NCBI RefSeq assembly: GCF_000430665.1 | Contig: NZ_AUML01000025.1 | Span: 1 to 64,000, forward strand | Direction of reading: 5' to 3' | DNA from: Aquimarina muelleri DSM 19832 | GTDB taxonomy: Bacteria; Bacteroidota; Bacteroidia; Flavobacteriales; Flavobacteriaceae | DNA length: 64,000 bases | Part shown: in pieces, positions 55,579 through 64,000 of the stretch | How the letters are laid out: each line of letters opens with the position of its first letter | Position numbering within the stretch: the stretch's first letter is position 1 | The notes under the pieces: generated by a model | What the model was told of the DNA's origin: nothing | Database searches by the model: none | The model's input: the letters and a program-made list of their open reading frames with translations, nothing else | Made by a program: the position numbers and the translations under genes

Positions 55579-55938
55579 AACAATATATTTTATTAGAGAG
55601 TAATTTATAAAAACAAAAGCATTTTTTGTCTATGCTATAAAACATGATGAAATAGTTTAGATATATTTTAAACTTCTATCAGAAAACAAATAGAGTTCAA
55701 CAATAATTAACCAATAACTTCGGAGAATTAAGCTCCAAAATGTGGATTAAAAAACAGAGAATTATTAAATACTCTTATTTAAATATAAAATCAGAAAAGG
55801 GAAAACATATCATCTAGAAAAATTAAAGAGTATTACATATTTTATTAACAAAAACATTTAATCCATAAAATAAGGATTAAATACTACATGAAAGAACATT
55901 TTTATTTTTCTAGATAACATACTAATTATCAAATTTTT
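55579..55938 (+). other. Long leader of the receptor transcript
   Basis: About 360 nt without a frame of more than a few codons. It carries the shortened repeat copy at 55711-55755. If transcription starts near 55565, this is an unusually long untranslated leader and could regulate the receptor at the RNA level. A second promoter nearer the gene is also possible. Confidence 0.4.
55711..55755. repeat. Dispersed repeat family 1, internally deleted copy
   Basis: The ends of the family are joined directly: CCAATAACTTCGGAG followed by AATTAAGCTCC and ATGTGGATTAAAAAAC. The middle 50-60 bp present at 38440 and 51296 is missing. Confidence 0.65.
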
Positions 55939-58311
55939 ATGAAAACATATATTGTAATTTTATTTTTCTTATTTCAATACACTATACTATTTGCTCAAAA
56001 TAACAATTTAATATCAGGAAATGTTATTGACGATTCTGGATCTCCAATTGCATATGCTCATATAGAGATAAAAAGCTTATCTATTGGTGTTATGACAGAT
56101 AATAAAGGGTATTTCGAATTGAAAGATATTCCTGAAGGGACCCACAAAATAGATGCTAGTTTTCTTGGATTTATAACTGAAACACATACTATAAAAATAC
56201 AAAAAGGTCAAAAAAAAGAGCTTTATTTTTCTTTACAAAAAAATATTGAAGAGCTAGATGACGTTATGATAATATCCGAATCTGAAAAAACAAAAAAAGA
56301 AAGAACCGCACAAGCGGTAACAGTAATAGAAACAAAAGAAGCAAAACTCAAAACGACAGACCTAGGAGAAGTTATAGCCCAAACAGAAGGAGTTAGCATA
56401 CGACGAAGTGGAGGCTTAGGTGCTACAGCCAAGTTTTCACTAAATGGGCTTACAGGAAATCAAATTCGTTTCTTTCTAGATGGTATCCCTCTTCACTTTA
56501 ATGGGTATACTTTTGGAATATCTACAGTACCCGTTAATTTAATAGACCGTATAGAAGTATATAAAGGAATTGTACCTATACAATTTGGTGCAGACGCTTT
56601 GGGAGGCACTGTTAATATTGTTTCTCCAAAAATTTCTGTAGGTCTTAGCGGATCAGCCTCCTACCAAACAGGATCCTTTGGCACACACCGCACTGCTGTC
56701 TATATAAAAAATCGCGATAAAAACACAGGCTTATTCTTTACTGGAGGAGGATTTTATGATTATTCTAAAAACAACTATAAAGTAGATGTAAAAGTCGCTA
56801 ATAAAGAAGGGAAACTAACAGAAGTAACTGTTCCTAGATTTCATGATGCTTATCAAGGTTATGGAGTAAACTTTACCATAGGAGTAAAAGATCGGCCTTG
56901 GGCAAACGAATTAAGTGTTAAAGGATTCTATACCGATTACACCAAAGAAATTCAACACAATAACCTTATGTCAGGAATCCCTTATGGAGAAGTTATGTCT
57001 TTTAGAAAATCTGCTGGAACGATTCTAACTTATCGTAAAAATATTACTGACAATATAAATTTAGATGCCGTTTTTGGATATAATTATAGCGAAAGACAAT
57101 TTGAAGACACTTCAGATTGTGTATATAATTGGTTTGGAGAATGTATTTCTAATAGAAATATACCTGGAGAAATTAACGCTCAATTATCTGGCTCTAATGG
57201 CGCAAGTGATCAATACACCTGGAACAACAATTTTTTTTCCAGAATTAATGCTTCTTGGAAATTAAAAGAACATCATATAATTAGCGCTACACTGGCTCCA
57301 ACCTATACAAAACAAACAGGAGATGACAGGTTTGTTAAAACTTTTGATCCATTAAACACTCGCAAAAACCTTTTTACCTGGGTTAATGGAGTTGAATATA
57401 AAATTAATGCATTTGATAAAACATTAGAAAATATCTTTTTTGTAAAAAATTATTTGCAAAATATTAAATCTGAAGAATATACTCCACCAAGTAACAATTT
57501 AGCAATCTCCAAAAGAAATGTGAGCTATTTTGGTTTCGGAAATGGATTAAATTATCGATTTAATAAACAGTTTTCGACAAAAGTCACATATGAATATGCA
57601 ACTAGATTACCGCAACCAGATGAACTTTTTGGAGATGGCCAATTTATTCTTAGTAATTTAGAGTTAGAACCCGAAAGAAGTCATAATGCAAATCTTGAGT
57701 TCACATTTAAAAACAAAAATAATTACGAAACCAGTAATTGGAAAATACACACCAATACATTTTTAAGAAAAGTAGATAACCTCATTTTATTTGTTCCTAG
57801 CGTAGATAGAACCAGTATCTACCAAAATGTATTTGAAGCTATTTCTATAGGTGCCGAATTATCTGCCAACTGGACTTCTAAAAACGATAGACTTACTTTT
57901 TCTGGAAATAGTACATATCAAAACTTTTATAATAACTCGAAAGAAGGATTGTTTGCTGCTTTTTATGAAGATCGTATTCCTAACAGACCTTACTTTTTTG
58001 CCAATGGATCTGCTTCTTATAATTTTAAAAATATATTTCAAATTAATGATAAACTATCTCTTTTTGGAAACACAAGGTATGTCCATAAATTTTTCAGAAG
58101 CTGGGAAAGCGCAGGCTTAGAATCATTTAAACAAGGTATACCAAGTCAACAAGTTTATAATACTGGTATTACATACGACTATAAAATGAGTGCCCTAAAA
58201 TATGCTATCACTGTAGAAGTGCAAAATCTAACTAATGAGAAAAACTTTGATTTTTATGGCGTCCAGAAACCTGGCAGAGCCTTTTATATAAAACTAGTAA
58301 CACAATTTTAA
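55939..58311 (+). CDS. TonB-dependent siderophore receptor
   Basis: A 790-residue outer-membrane receptor. The signal peptide ends ILFAQ. Residues about 22-105 are a CarboxypepD_reg-like domain (SGNVIDDSGSPIAYAHIEI), then a TonB-box-like DDVMII. The plug has GEVIAQTEGVSIRR, GNQIRFFLDGIPL and GGTVNIVSP, and the barrel closes with YIKLVTQF. It resembles the FecA/hydroxamate receptors more than SusC because it is shorter and has no SusD partner. It is followed 39 bp later by a DUF4374 lipoprotein, and carries the iron operator in front. Confidence 0.93.
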   Translation: MKTYIVILFFLFQYTILFAQNNNLISGNVIDDSGSPIAYAHIEIKSLSIGVMTDNKGYFELKDIPEGTHKIDASFLGFITETHTIKIQKGQKKELYFSLQKNIEELDDVMIISESEKTKKERTAQAVTVIETKEAKLKTTDLGEVIAQTEGVSIRRSGGLGATAKFSLNGLTGNQIRFFLDGIPLHFNGYTFGISTVPVNLIDRIEVYKGIVPIQFGADALGGTVNIVSPKISVGLSGSASYQTGSFGTHRTAVYIKNRDKNTGLFFTGGGFYDYSKNNYKVDVKVANKEGKLTEVTVPRFHDAYQGYGVNFTIGVKDRPWANELSVKGFYTDYTKEIQHNNLMSGIPYGEVMSFRKSAGTILTYRKNITDNINLDAVFGYNYSERQFEDTSDCVYNWFGECISNRNIPGEINAQLSGSNGASDQYTWNNNFFSRINASWKLKEHHIISATLAPTYTKQTGDDRFVKTFDPLNTRKNLFTWVNGVEYKINAFDKTLENIFFVKNYLQNIKSEEYTPPSNNLAISKRNVSYFGFGNGLNYRFNKQFSTKVTYEYATRLPQPDELFGDGQFILSNLELEPERSHNANLEFTFKNKNNYETSNWKIHTNTFLRKVDNLILFVPSVDRTSIYQNVFEAISIGAELSANWTSKNDRLTFSGNSTYQNFYNNSKEGLFAAFYEDRIPNRPYFFANGSASYNFKNIFQINDKLSLFGNTRYVHKFFRSWESAGLESFKQGIPSQQVYNTGITYDYKMSALKYAITVEVQNLTNEKNFDFYGVQKPGRAFYIKLVTQF

Positions 58312-58350
58312 ATACAGGAATTAATTATTAATAAAGTAAATTATAATACA

Positions 58351-59571
58351 ATGAAACAATACAAATTACTAACTAAATACATATTATTTTTTTTAATAGT
58401 AGCAATTGGTTTTACTTCTTGTGGAGATGATGACAAACCAATATCTGATGTTCCTCCTGGAGAACAAAAAGAAACAGCAATAATAGCTTCTCTAAGAGTA
58501 AATACTCCTGGAGGAAGAGTTTATTTTATGGGGGCATATTCTGAGATTCCTCAAAAACTTGATTTTAAAAACATGGTCGAATTAGGTGCTTCTGCCACTA
58601 TCAGATCTTATGAAGAACATCCTTATGTGTGGAATGGAAATGCCTCTACACTAACAAAATACGAAGTTAGTAATGAATTAAAAATTACAGTTTCTGATAT
58701 TTTGAGTTTAGCCAGCACAGGGTTAAGTGGTAGTTTTGGACCTCCTGCTTTTGTTTCTAAAACACAAGCATATTTCTTTGCTCTTGCAGAGGGTAAAATC
58801 ATTGAATTTAACCCCGAAGTTATGACTATTACAGAAACTATAAATGTTACTCCTTTAGAGCATAGCGATAATCCTGATATAAACACTTCTACCTATGAAA
58901 ATTATGTAACTTCTACAGGAAAAGTTATTCTTCCTGTAGATGCAAACCCTGGAGATTTTGATAAATTTCCTCAATATGCACAGATAGCTGTTTTTGATCC
59001 AACTACAAATTCTATTTCTTATGTAAATGACAATCGCATGTCAATGGGGTATCACACTTTTGCAAAAGGAAATGATGGAACTATATACTATCGTCCAGCA
59101 AGAAACACTGCAAAAGCAGAAGATTATAGTACAATAACTGGATACCCTACTACAGGTGGGCTTATAAAAGTGAATGAAAATGGAACTTTTGATCCAAGCT
59201 TTTTTGTAGATTTAAAAGAAATTTTAAGTGCTCATTCTGTTAATGTAGTAGCGTATGTATATGATGGAAAAGCTTTAGTACAGTATATGGATGCATCTCA
59301 TGTACCTCCTACAGATCCAGGAGATTGGTATAAAGCTCCAACCAAGTTTGCACTTGTAGATATAGCTACCAAAACTTTTGAAACATTTACTGCTTTTGAA
59401 AAATTCGGAACAGTATATTCTATAGGTCAAATAGATGGTGTAGAATACTATGGCAACTTTGGGGCAGATTCAGGAAAATATAGTGTCTTAAAACAAATTG
59501 GCGCTAAAGAATTTGAAACAATTTCAGAACCAATTGGAGGAAGTTGTGGTTATATAGGTAAATTAAGATAG
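58351..59571 (+). CDS. DUF4374 surface lipoprotein, siderophore-associated
   Basis: A 406-residue lipoprotein (GFTSCGDDD, Cys about residue 25) of the DUF4374 family, probably a beta-propeller. The repeats with VKVNENGTFDP-like strands and DGTIYYRPARN fit. In Bacteroides the XusB partner of a xenosiderophore receptor is, as far as I recall, of this type and binds the ferric siderophore at the surface. Here it follows the TonB receptor in one operon, so it probably passes the siderophore to it. The link to XusB is from memory and family level only. Confidence 0.85.
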   Translation: MKQYKLLTKYILFFLIVAIGFTSCGDDDKPISDVPPGEQKETAIIASLRVNTPGGRVYFMGAYSEIPQKLDFKNMVELGASATIRSYEEHPYVWNGNASTLTKYEVSNELKITVSDILSLASTGLSGSFGPPAFVSKTQAYFFALAEGKIIEFNPEVMTITETINVTPLEHSDNPDINTSTYENYVTSTGKVILPVDANPGDFDKFPQYAQIAVFDPTTNSISYVNDNRMSMGYHTFAKGNDGTIYYRPARNTAKAEDYSTITGYPTTGGLIKVNENGTFDPSFFVDLKEILSAHSVNVVAYVYDGKALVQYMDASHVPPTDPGDWYKAPTKFALVDIATKTFETFTAFEKFGTVYSIGQIDGVEYYGNFGADSGKYSVLKQIGAKEFETISEPIGGSCGYIGKLR

Positions 59572-59581
59572 ACTCATCCTA

Positions 59582-59643
59582 ATTACCATATCATGAAATA
59601 AAAACAAGAGAAATTTCCTGTTTTTATTTCATGATATGGTAAT
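59582..59643. terminator. Very long perfect hairpin, bidirectional terminator
   Basis: Arms 59582-59606 and 59619-59643 are exact complements over 25 bp (ATTACCATATCATG ... ATAAAAACA) with a 12-nt loop. It lies between the convergent DUF4374 and flavodoxin genes. The length is far beyond a usual terminator. Confidence 0.82.
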
Positions 59644-59695
59644 GATATATTTTGTTAGAAATAGTTATTATAAAACTGTATCTTATCTAAAAAAA

Positions 59696-60265
59696 TTACA
59701 CTTCCAAAACAACTTCTCGATGATAAGAAGCTCTTTCAGAGACTAAATAAGGACTTAATTCTAGTTTTAACTGATTGACCCATTTCCTCAAACGGTCATC
59801 ACTTAATTGGGATTGGTTATCGTTATCTATTGCTAGACCATAAAAGTAACCTTCTTTTTCTTCCATTAAAGCTACTGAATCCGTAAAGCGATAACCTTCT
59901 ACAGGCCAATTTCCGATAACTTTACCTCCATTTTCTATTACGGTTTTTGCTAATATGCCTATTCCATCTACAAAATACTCTCCGTAGCCTACCTGATCTC
60001 CTAGTCCATAAATAGCAACAACTTTATTCGTAAAATCTACTTTCTTAAAATCGTCAAAAAAAGTTTCCCAGTCGCTTTGTAAATCCCCATCATACCATGT
60101 GGATAATCCAAAAAAGAAAATCTTGAACGAATCAAAATCTTCTTTAGATACACTACTAATTTCTCGGATATCTAATTCTTTATTTCCCCAAAGAGAAGTA
60201 AAATCTTTAGTTACATCATCAGTACAACCTGTATCTGAACCATAAAATAATGCTATTTTTTCCAT
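59696..60265 (-). CDS. fldA: Long-chain flavodoxin
   Basis: A 189-residue FMN electron carrier. The chosen start is ATG at 60265, giving MEKIALFYGSDTGCTDDV; the longer reading from 60322 adds a hydrophobic stretch that does not belong to flavodoxins. YGSDTGCTDDV is the phosphate loop, LSTWYDGDLQSDW the first FMN loop and YGLGDQVGYGEYF the second. Flavodoxin replaces ferredoxin when iron is short. The fourth copy of the iron operator lies in its promoter, which fits. Confidence 0.94.
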   Translation of the reverse strand: MEKIALFYGSDTGCTDDVTKDFTSLWGNKELDIREISSVSKEDFDSFKIFFFGLSTWYDGDLQSDWETFFDDFKKVDFTNKVVAIYGLGDQVGYGEYFVDGIGILAKTVIENGGKVIGNWPVEGYRFTDSVALMEEKEGYFYGLAIDNDNQSQLSDDRLRKWVNQLKLELSPYLVSERASYHREVVLEV

Positions 60266-60294
60266 AAAAATTCTAATTAGGAGTATAATAAATG

Positions 60295-60326
60295 TAAATA
60301 TATTATTTTTATTTAGAATCATTAAA
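60295..60326 (-). promoter_or_regulatory. Flavodoxin promoter with putative iron operator
   Basis: On the minus strand TATATTTA (60302-60295) is a near match to TAnnTTTG. TTATTTAGAATCATTAAA (60309-60326, plus-strand reading) is the fourth copy of the 18-bp motif and lies just upstream of the -7 box, as in the hydroxylase promoter at 40007. Confidence 0.6.
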
Positions 60327-60419
60327 TATAATATATTAAAATTACATTTAATGACTCTATAATAATTAGCTCCTTAATTTTATTTTTACCTAACACTACT
60401 TCTTTAAGCTAATACAAGT

Positions 60420-61148
60420 TTAAGAATTACTTAGATTATAAATTGGTTCTGTATTATCTAATACTTCTTTAAGTTCTTTTGAAGCTTTATAATATTGTTC
60501 AGCAACTTTTTCTTCAGGATATTCTTCAAAAATCATTTTTCTTTTATTATAAAAAGAATCCATGAATTCCTGATAAGATGGATCATTACAAAGTTTAAGA
60601 ATTACAGCTTTTTTAAATTGATGAAGAGTTCCTAATAAGTTACTCAAAAACTCTCTAGAAGAGTCTTGTTGCATATATTCATGAAGAACAGGTAAACTAT
60701 GCCAATGATTAAAAAAAGGAAGAGCATCTTCGTAAAAGAACTGTTTAAATTTTTCTTTTATGGGAATTAAATCTTCTAGGTTTCTTATTTCTACTCCCTC
60801 TTTTGGCAATATATTATTAAAATTAGTTTCAACACTAAAAGATTTATAAACTTCATGATAACTAATTTCTGTTCCGAAAAGATCATTTTTAGCTAGAATA
60901 GGATGAACAATTTTTTCTAATTCTGGGAAAGCTGTATGGAGCCAAAATCTATGAATAACAACAAAATCTTTAACATCATCATTTACTACATTATAGTCTT
61001 CAGTAATACTATATCCTAATGTAAAAAAATGTTTTTCATTTTTTTTTACAAATTCTCCTCCATGTTTATCAAAATTACTTGAAAAGTCACTTGTTTTTTG
61101 TTCTTCAAGAAAATTTAGAAACTCCTTATTTATAACCTCTGAATTCAT
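60420..61148 (-). CDS. Unrecognised acidic protein, candidate immunity protein
   Basis: A 242-residue soluble acidic protein without signal peptide or membrane segment. I do not recognise the family. It is mostly helical (EFLNFLEEQKTSDF, LLGTLHQFKKAVILKLC, VAEQYYKASKELKEVL) with aromatic clusters in the middle (FVVIHRFWLHTAF). Its ATG lies 3 bp after the stop of the large toxin-like gene, so the two are co-expressed. An immunity role against that protein is inferred from this position, from size and from acidity; nothing else proves it. Confidence 0.6.
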   Translation of the reverse strand: MNSEVINKEFLNFLEEQKTSDFSSNFDKHGGEFVKKNEKHFFTLGYSITEDYNVVNDDVKDFVVIHRFWLHTAFPELEKIVHPILAKNDLFGTEISYHEVYKSFSVETNFNNILPKEGVEIRNLEDLIPIKEKFKQFFYEDALPFFNHWHSLPVLHEYMQQDSSREFLSNLLGTLHQFKKAVILKLCNDPSYQEFMDSFYNKRKMIFEEYPEEKVAEQYYKASKELKEVLDNTEPIYNLSNS

Positions 61149-61151
61149 TAT

Positions 61152-64000
61152 TTATTTAAAATTTAATTTATTCATATCTAAAACTTCTCCAAAACTATCA
61201 TTTCCATCGCTAATAATTTTAAATACATCTTCTCTATAAATTCTAATCTCAGATCCCTGAACAAAAGATTCATCTGGTAAATCAAACTTATTTAGTTCTC
61301 CTTTGGTACTTCTTACTTCAAATTTAATATACTTTTTATTAGGATTATTCTTAAATATATCAATCAATTCACTTTTCTGATTAGGTGTCCAAGGAGAACC
61401 TATACTTAATTTACTATCGTTTATTACGGCTCTAAAATAATCTATTTCTAAAACTTCATCAAACTGTTTTGTAATAAACAAATCATCTGCAATAACTACT
61501 TTAGAACTTCCTTTTATATATATCTGAGTAAGATGTTTATATCCGTTTTGAAATAGTGTTTTAAATGGTTCTTTTGTTTTTATAAGCCCCGTAACAAGTG
61601 TTTCAAAATCTTTTCCTTTTTTAGTTACAACCTTAAAGAAATTAGCTTTTGACCATTTTGTCCATAGACTTCCTCCATTTTTAGAAATTTCAAAAGCATA
61701 AGCGGGGTTTTCTTTTAAAAGTTTCCATGCATCAATATCATCTGCACCTTGCAATAATCCTTTTAATTCTGCCCCATTACTTGTTGAAAGCAAATCCTTA
61801 TCCAAAAGTTTCCAATTATCAGCACCTAATTCTTCTATTTTTTTTAATAAACCATTGTCTGTTGCATCATCTAAGCTATTTATCCAGGTTCGCAAAGATG
61901 TATGCGAATCCTCTATTTTTGCAAGTAACCCAGTTTTTCCTATCGAACTATTAACAGCCTTAGAAAACTTAATCGAAATACTTGTAAAAGATCCTGGTTG
62001 CCCTGTTTTATTAATTATTTCTAAATTATCAAAACCTAATTCCTTTTTCCATTGTCCTGCTTTGGTTTCAAAAATAATTCTTTTAAGATCCTCAATACTA
62101 TAGCTTCCTTTTGGGGATTCTTTTATTAACTTATTTAATGCATTAAGATTGCCGTCTAAACCTGGCCCTGCTATCCAATCTGTTTTTATGGATTCTACAG
62201 GTCCCTTACCTGCTGATTTTAATACATCCTCTATATGGCTTAAAAGTTTGTTATGTACATTTTTACCTATACCATACCTAATAAATTTATCCGCAGTTTC
62301 TTCAACTACAGTAACTGTTAATTCTACTTGATTTTCTACATTGGTAAGCCAAATACTACCCATTTCTTTTCCGGTTGCATGCTTTATTTGAAAAACACCT
62401 TCTCCATCGGCTACAACATCAAGTGTATTTTGTATTTTATTTACAAATTGTTTGGTTCTAATACCCGTGTCTGCACCGTCTGCTACAACAGTGATTGTAC
62501 GTGTTTGTTCTCCTGCTTCATCAATAAATTTTACATTTTCAAAAATGGCATCAGCACCATCTTCAAGTTTAGCAATCTCTCCTTCTTGAAGTACTCTTAA
62601 ATCAGAAAGTTTACCTTGTTCATCAACTTTAGCTAATACTTTTCCATCAACTTTAATTACCAAAAATTTATCTACAATTTCTGTCTTAAATTTTTTAGGT
62701 AATCTACTAAGTCCTTTTACGCTTGAAAAATAGAATGTTTTGCTTAATGCTAGTGTTTTATCATATAAAAGCCTTGCAGAAGCAGGTGCATTTGTAATCT
62801 TTATACGCTGCTGCGCCAGCAAATTTTGTACTTTCTTAAACTCCTCATTAAACTTAACAGGAGTTGCTGCTTTTATTTTTTCGAGCGATTGTAAGAGTAC
62901 TTTACCATCAATGTCTATTTTATATCCTTTAAACGATGGAATATCATCTACGAACTTCATCCCTGCAGAGGCAAGATCAGTAACCACATTACCAACTTTT
63001 TGAGTAATCTTTACTATGCCAGGTAATGCTGCTGGCAACGTAGCTATTCCAAAAATCATATTAGTAGTTTCGATCCCTTCGATAAAATCGTTTCCTAAAG
63101 CATCTTTTAATTCGTCTTCGTTAACTGCTATAATAGCATCGGTAGTTGCAAAAACAATTTCTGCTCCTGCCAAAAATTTTGCTGCAAAGGCTGCTGATGT
63201 TCCTCCTGATGGAATAAAAGTAACAACAGACCCAGCTATTACTACTGCATCTAGCATTACTCTACCCACAACTGCATTTTGCTGAGCATTAATACTGTTG
63301 CTCATCCAAGCCAAATACATTGCTGGTACAGCTATAACAGTCCCTCTTTTAAATTCTACTTGATTTGTAATCTTCGTATCTGCTATAAACTCTACAATTA
63401 TAAAATCTAAAGGTCCTAGTTTATCGGTATTAATTATAGTTTTTCTATTTCCAGATTCATCTTGTATTGCAAGATTTACTTTTACAGAAGCAGAATTAGC
63501 AGTAAGTATAATATCAGAACTATATTCATAATCATTTTTACTATTTCCAACATTGTCTGTGAAATTTCCATTTCGTGCCATAGGAAAATAGCGTTCTGTA
63601 TCTTTTTCAATATCAATTTTATCTATTTTACTTGTTTTTGCAGATAAATAATCTACATTAACAAGCATATGATCTTTTATACTTTTTGAAAGCTCTTTAT
63701 TTGGATCTCCATATGCGATTCTCATTACGCCAGATAATTGTTCTATAAAATTGGTTGCATAACGATTATCTGTATTAAATATTTCTGTTAAACCTGAACT
63801 AGAAAGAATTCTCCAAACTTTTGAAAAGAGTAGGTACTGGTCTTTTTTTAAAGCCTCAATAATCGTTTCTGCATCTGAAAAATTTGTACCAAGATTATCA
63901 AAAATATAACCTATTAAACTTTCTGTATCATTAAAAAATATGCTATCATCCCCTTTATCCAAAGCGTATTGCAATAGGTCTAGCCTATCCTGCACTACAC
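61152..64000 (-). CDS. Large toxin-like protein, cut by the right window edge
   Basis: The frame stays open to the edge; the visible GTG at 63995 is not a reliable start, so at least 947 residues are seen and the N-terminus is missing. An early region is polar, then a hydrophobic stretch follows (AAFAAKFLAGAEIVFATTDA, then IFGIATLPAALPGIV), as in proteins that cross or sit in membranes before a toxin domain. The last 150 residues include EIDYFRAVINDSKLSIGSP and TPNQKSEL, with acidic and DSK residues that resemble a PD-(D/E)XK nuclease. A polymorphic-toxin role, with the next gene as immunity protein, is an inference. Confidence 0.65.
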   Translation of the reverse strand, partial: VVQDRLDLLQYALDKGDDSIFFNDTESLIGYIFDNLGTNFSDAETIIEALKKDQYLLFSKVWRILSSSGLTEIFNTDNRYATNFIEQLSGVMRIAYGDPNKELSKSIKDHMLVNVDYLSAKTSKIDKIDIEKDTERYFPMARNGNFTDNVGNSKNDYEYSSDIILTANSASVKVNLAIQDESGNRKTIINTDKLGPLDFIIVEFIADTKITNQVEFKRGTVIAVPAMYLAWMSNSINAQQNAVVGRVMLDAVVIAGSVVTFIPSGGTSAAFAAKFLAGAEIVFATTDAIIAVNEDELKDALGNDFIEGIETTNMIFGIATLPAALPGIVKITQKVGNVVTDLASAGMKFVDDIPSFKGYKIDIDGKVLLQSLEKIKAATPVKFNEEFKKVQNLLAQQRIKITNAPASARLLYDKTLALSKTFYFSSVKGLSRLPKKFKTEIVDKFLVIKVDGKVLAKVDEQGKLSDLRVLQEGEIAKLEDGADAIFENVKFIDEAGEQTRTITVVADGADTGIRTKQFVNKIQNTLDVVADGEGVFQIKHATGKEMGSIWLTNVENQVELTVTVVEETADKFIRYGIGKNVHNKLLSHIEDVLKSAGKGPVESIKTDWIAGPGLDGNLNALNKLIKESPKGSYSIEDLKRIIFETKAGQWKKELGFDNLEIINKTGQPGSFTSISIKFSKAVNSSIGKTGLLAKIEDSHTSLRTWINSLDDATDNGLLKKIEELGADNWKLLDKDLLSTSNGAELKGLLQGADDIDAWKLLKENPAYAFEISKNGGSLWTKWSKANFFKVVTKKGKDFETLVTGLIKTKEPFKTLFQNGYKHLTQIYIKGSSKVVIADDLFITKQFDEVLEIDYFRAVINDSKLSIGSPWTPNQKSELIDIFKNNPNKKYIKFEVRSTKGELNKFDLPDESFVQGSEIRIYREDVFKIISDGNDSFGEVLDMNKLNFK

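Noticed and set aside
60266..60322. Extended N-terminus of the flavodoxin
   Set aside because: The 19 extra residues are hydrophobic and not part of any flavodoxin. The operator and -7 box lie in the same stretch.

Overview
The window reads as chromosomal DNA of a marine member of the Flavobacteriaceae (Bacteroidota), Aquimarina- or Tenacibaculum-like; the genus is a guess. The signs are very low GC, few Shine-Dalgarno sites, several promoter-like boxes of the Bacteroidota form TAnnTTTG, SusC/SusD pairs, a type IX secretion C-terminal tail and a DUF4374 lipoprotein.

Positions 1-16 kb hold a cut-off transposase end (IS1380/IS4-like), an M13 metallopeptidase lipoprotein, an Xre/RES toxin-antitoxin pair, a membrane-anchored patatin, a small type IX cargo protein, a hybrid histidine kinase, a carboxypeptidase-regulatory-like protein, an S41 peptidase, several small proteins, a DUF4202 protein, an N-acetylglucosamine-kinase-like protein, and gap and pfkA.

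Positions 17-34 kb are a complete maltodextrin/starch utilisation locus. On the minus strand lie a LacI regulator, an SLC45-like sugar transporter, beta-phosphoglucomutase, maltose phosphorylase, a SusA-like neopullulanase and a GH13 lipoprotein. On the plus strand lie susC, susD, susE and a SusG-like amylase lipoprotein. A perfect LacI-type palindrome sits upstream of susC. Outer-membrane amylase and SusCD would capture and import oligosaccharides, SusA would trim them in the periplasm, the transporter would move maltose inward, and maltose phosphorylase plus beta-phosphoglucomutase would feed glucose 6-phosphate to glycolysis.

Positions 34-38 kb carry a peptidase-containing (C39) ABC exporter and an HlyD partner with no obvious cargo peptide.

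Positions 38.7-60 kb are an iron-acquisition region. A divergent pair of transcripts encodes a clavaminate-synthase-like Fe(II)/2-oxoglutarate hydroxylase (minus) and a plus-strand operon: nitroreductase, PLP decarboxylase, an NIS synthetase fused to a GNAT acyltransferase, an N-hydroxylase, a second NIS synthetase, a MATE exporter, an acyl carrier protein and a stand-alone adenylation enzyme. A membrane acyltransferase-like gene follows, then topB on the opposite strand, then a TonB-dependent receptor with a DUF4374 lipoprotein, and a flavodoxin. Four copies of an 18-bp motif, consensus TTATTTAGAnTnATTAAA, lie at the promoters of the operon, the hydroxylase, the receptor and the flavodoxin. 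This is the best candidate for an iron-responsive (Fur-like) operator and ties the genes into one regulon. The gene set predicts a citrate-type hydroxamate siderophore with extra hydroxylation and acyl tailoring, which may be undescribed.

The right edge holds a large protein cut by the window end that looks like a polymorphic toxin, with a tightly coupled small gene as putative immunity protein. Intergenic regions carry two dispersed palindromic repeat families; one shows compensatory base changes between copies.
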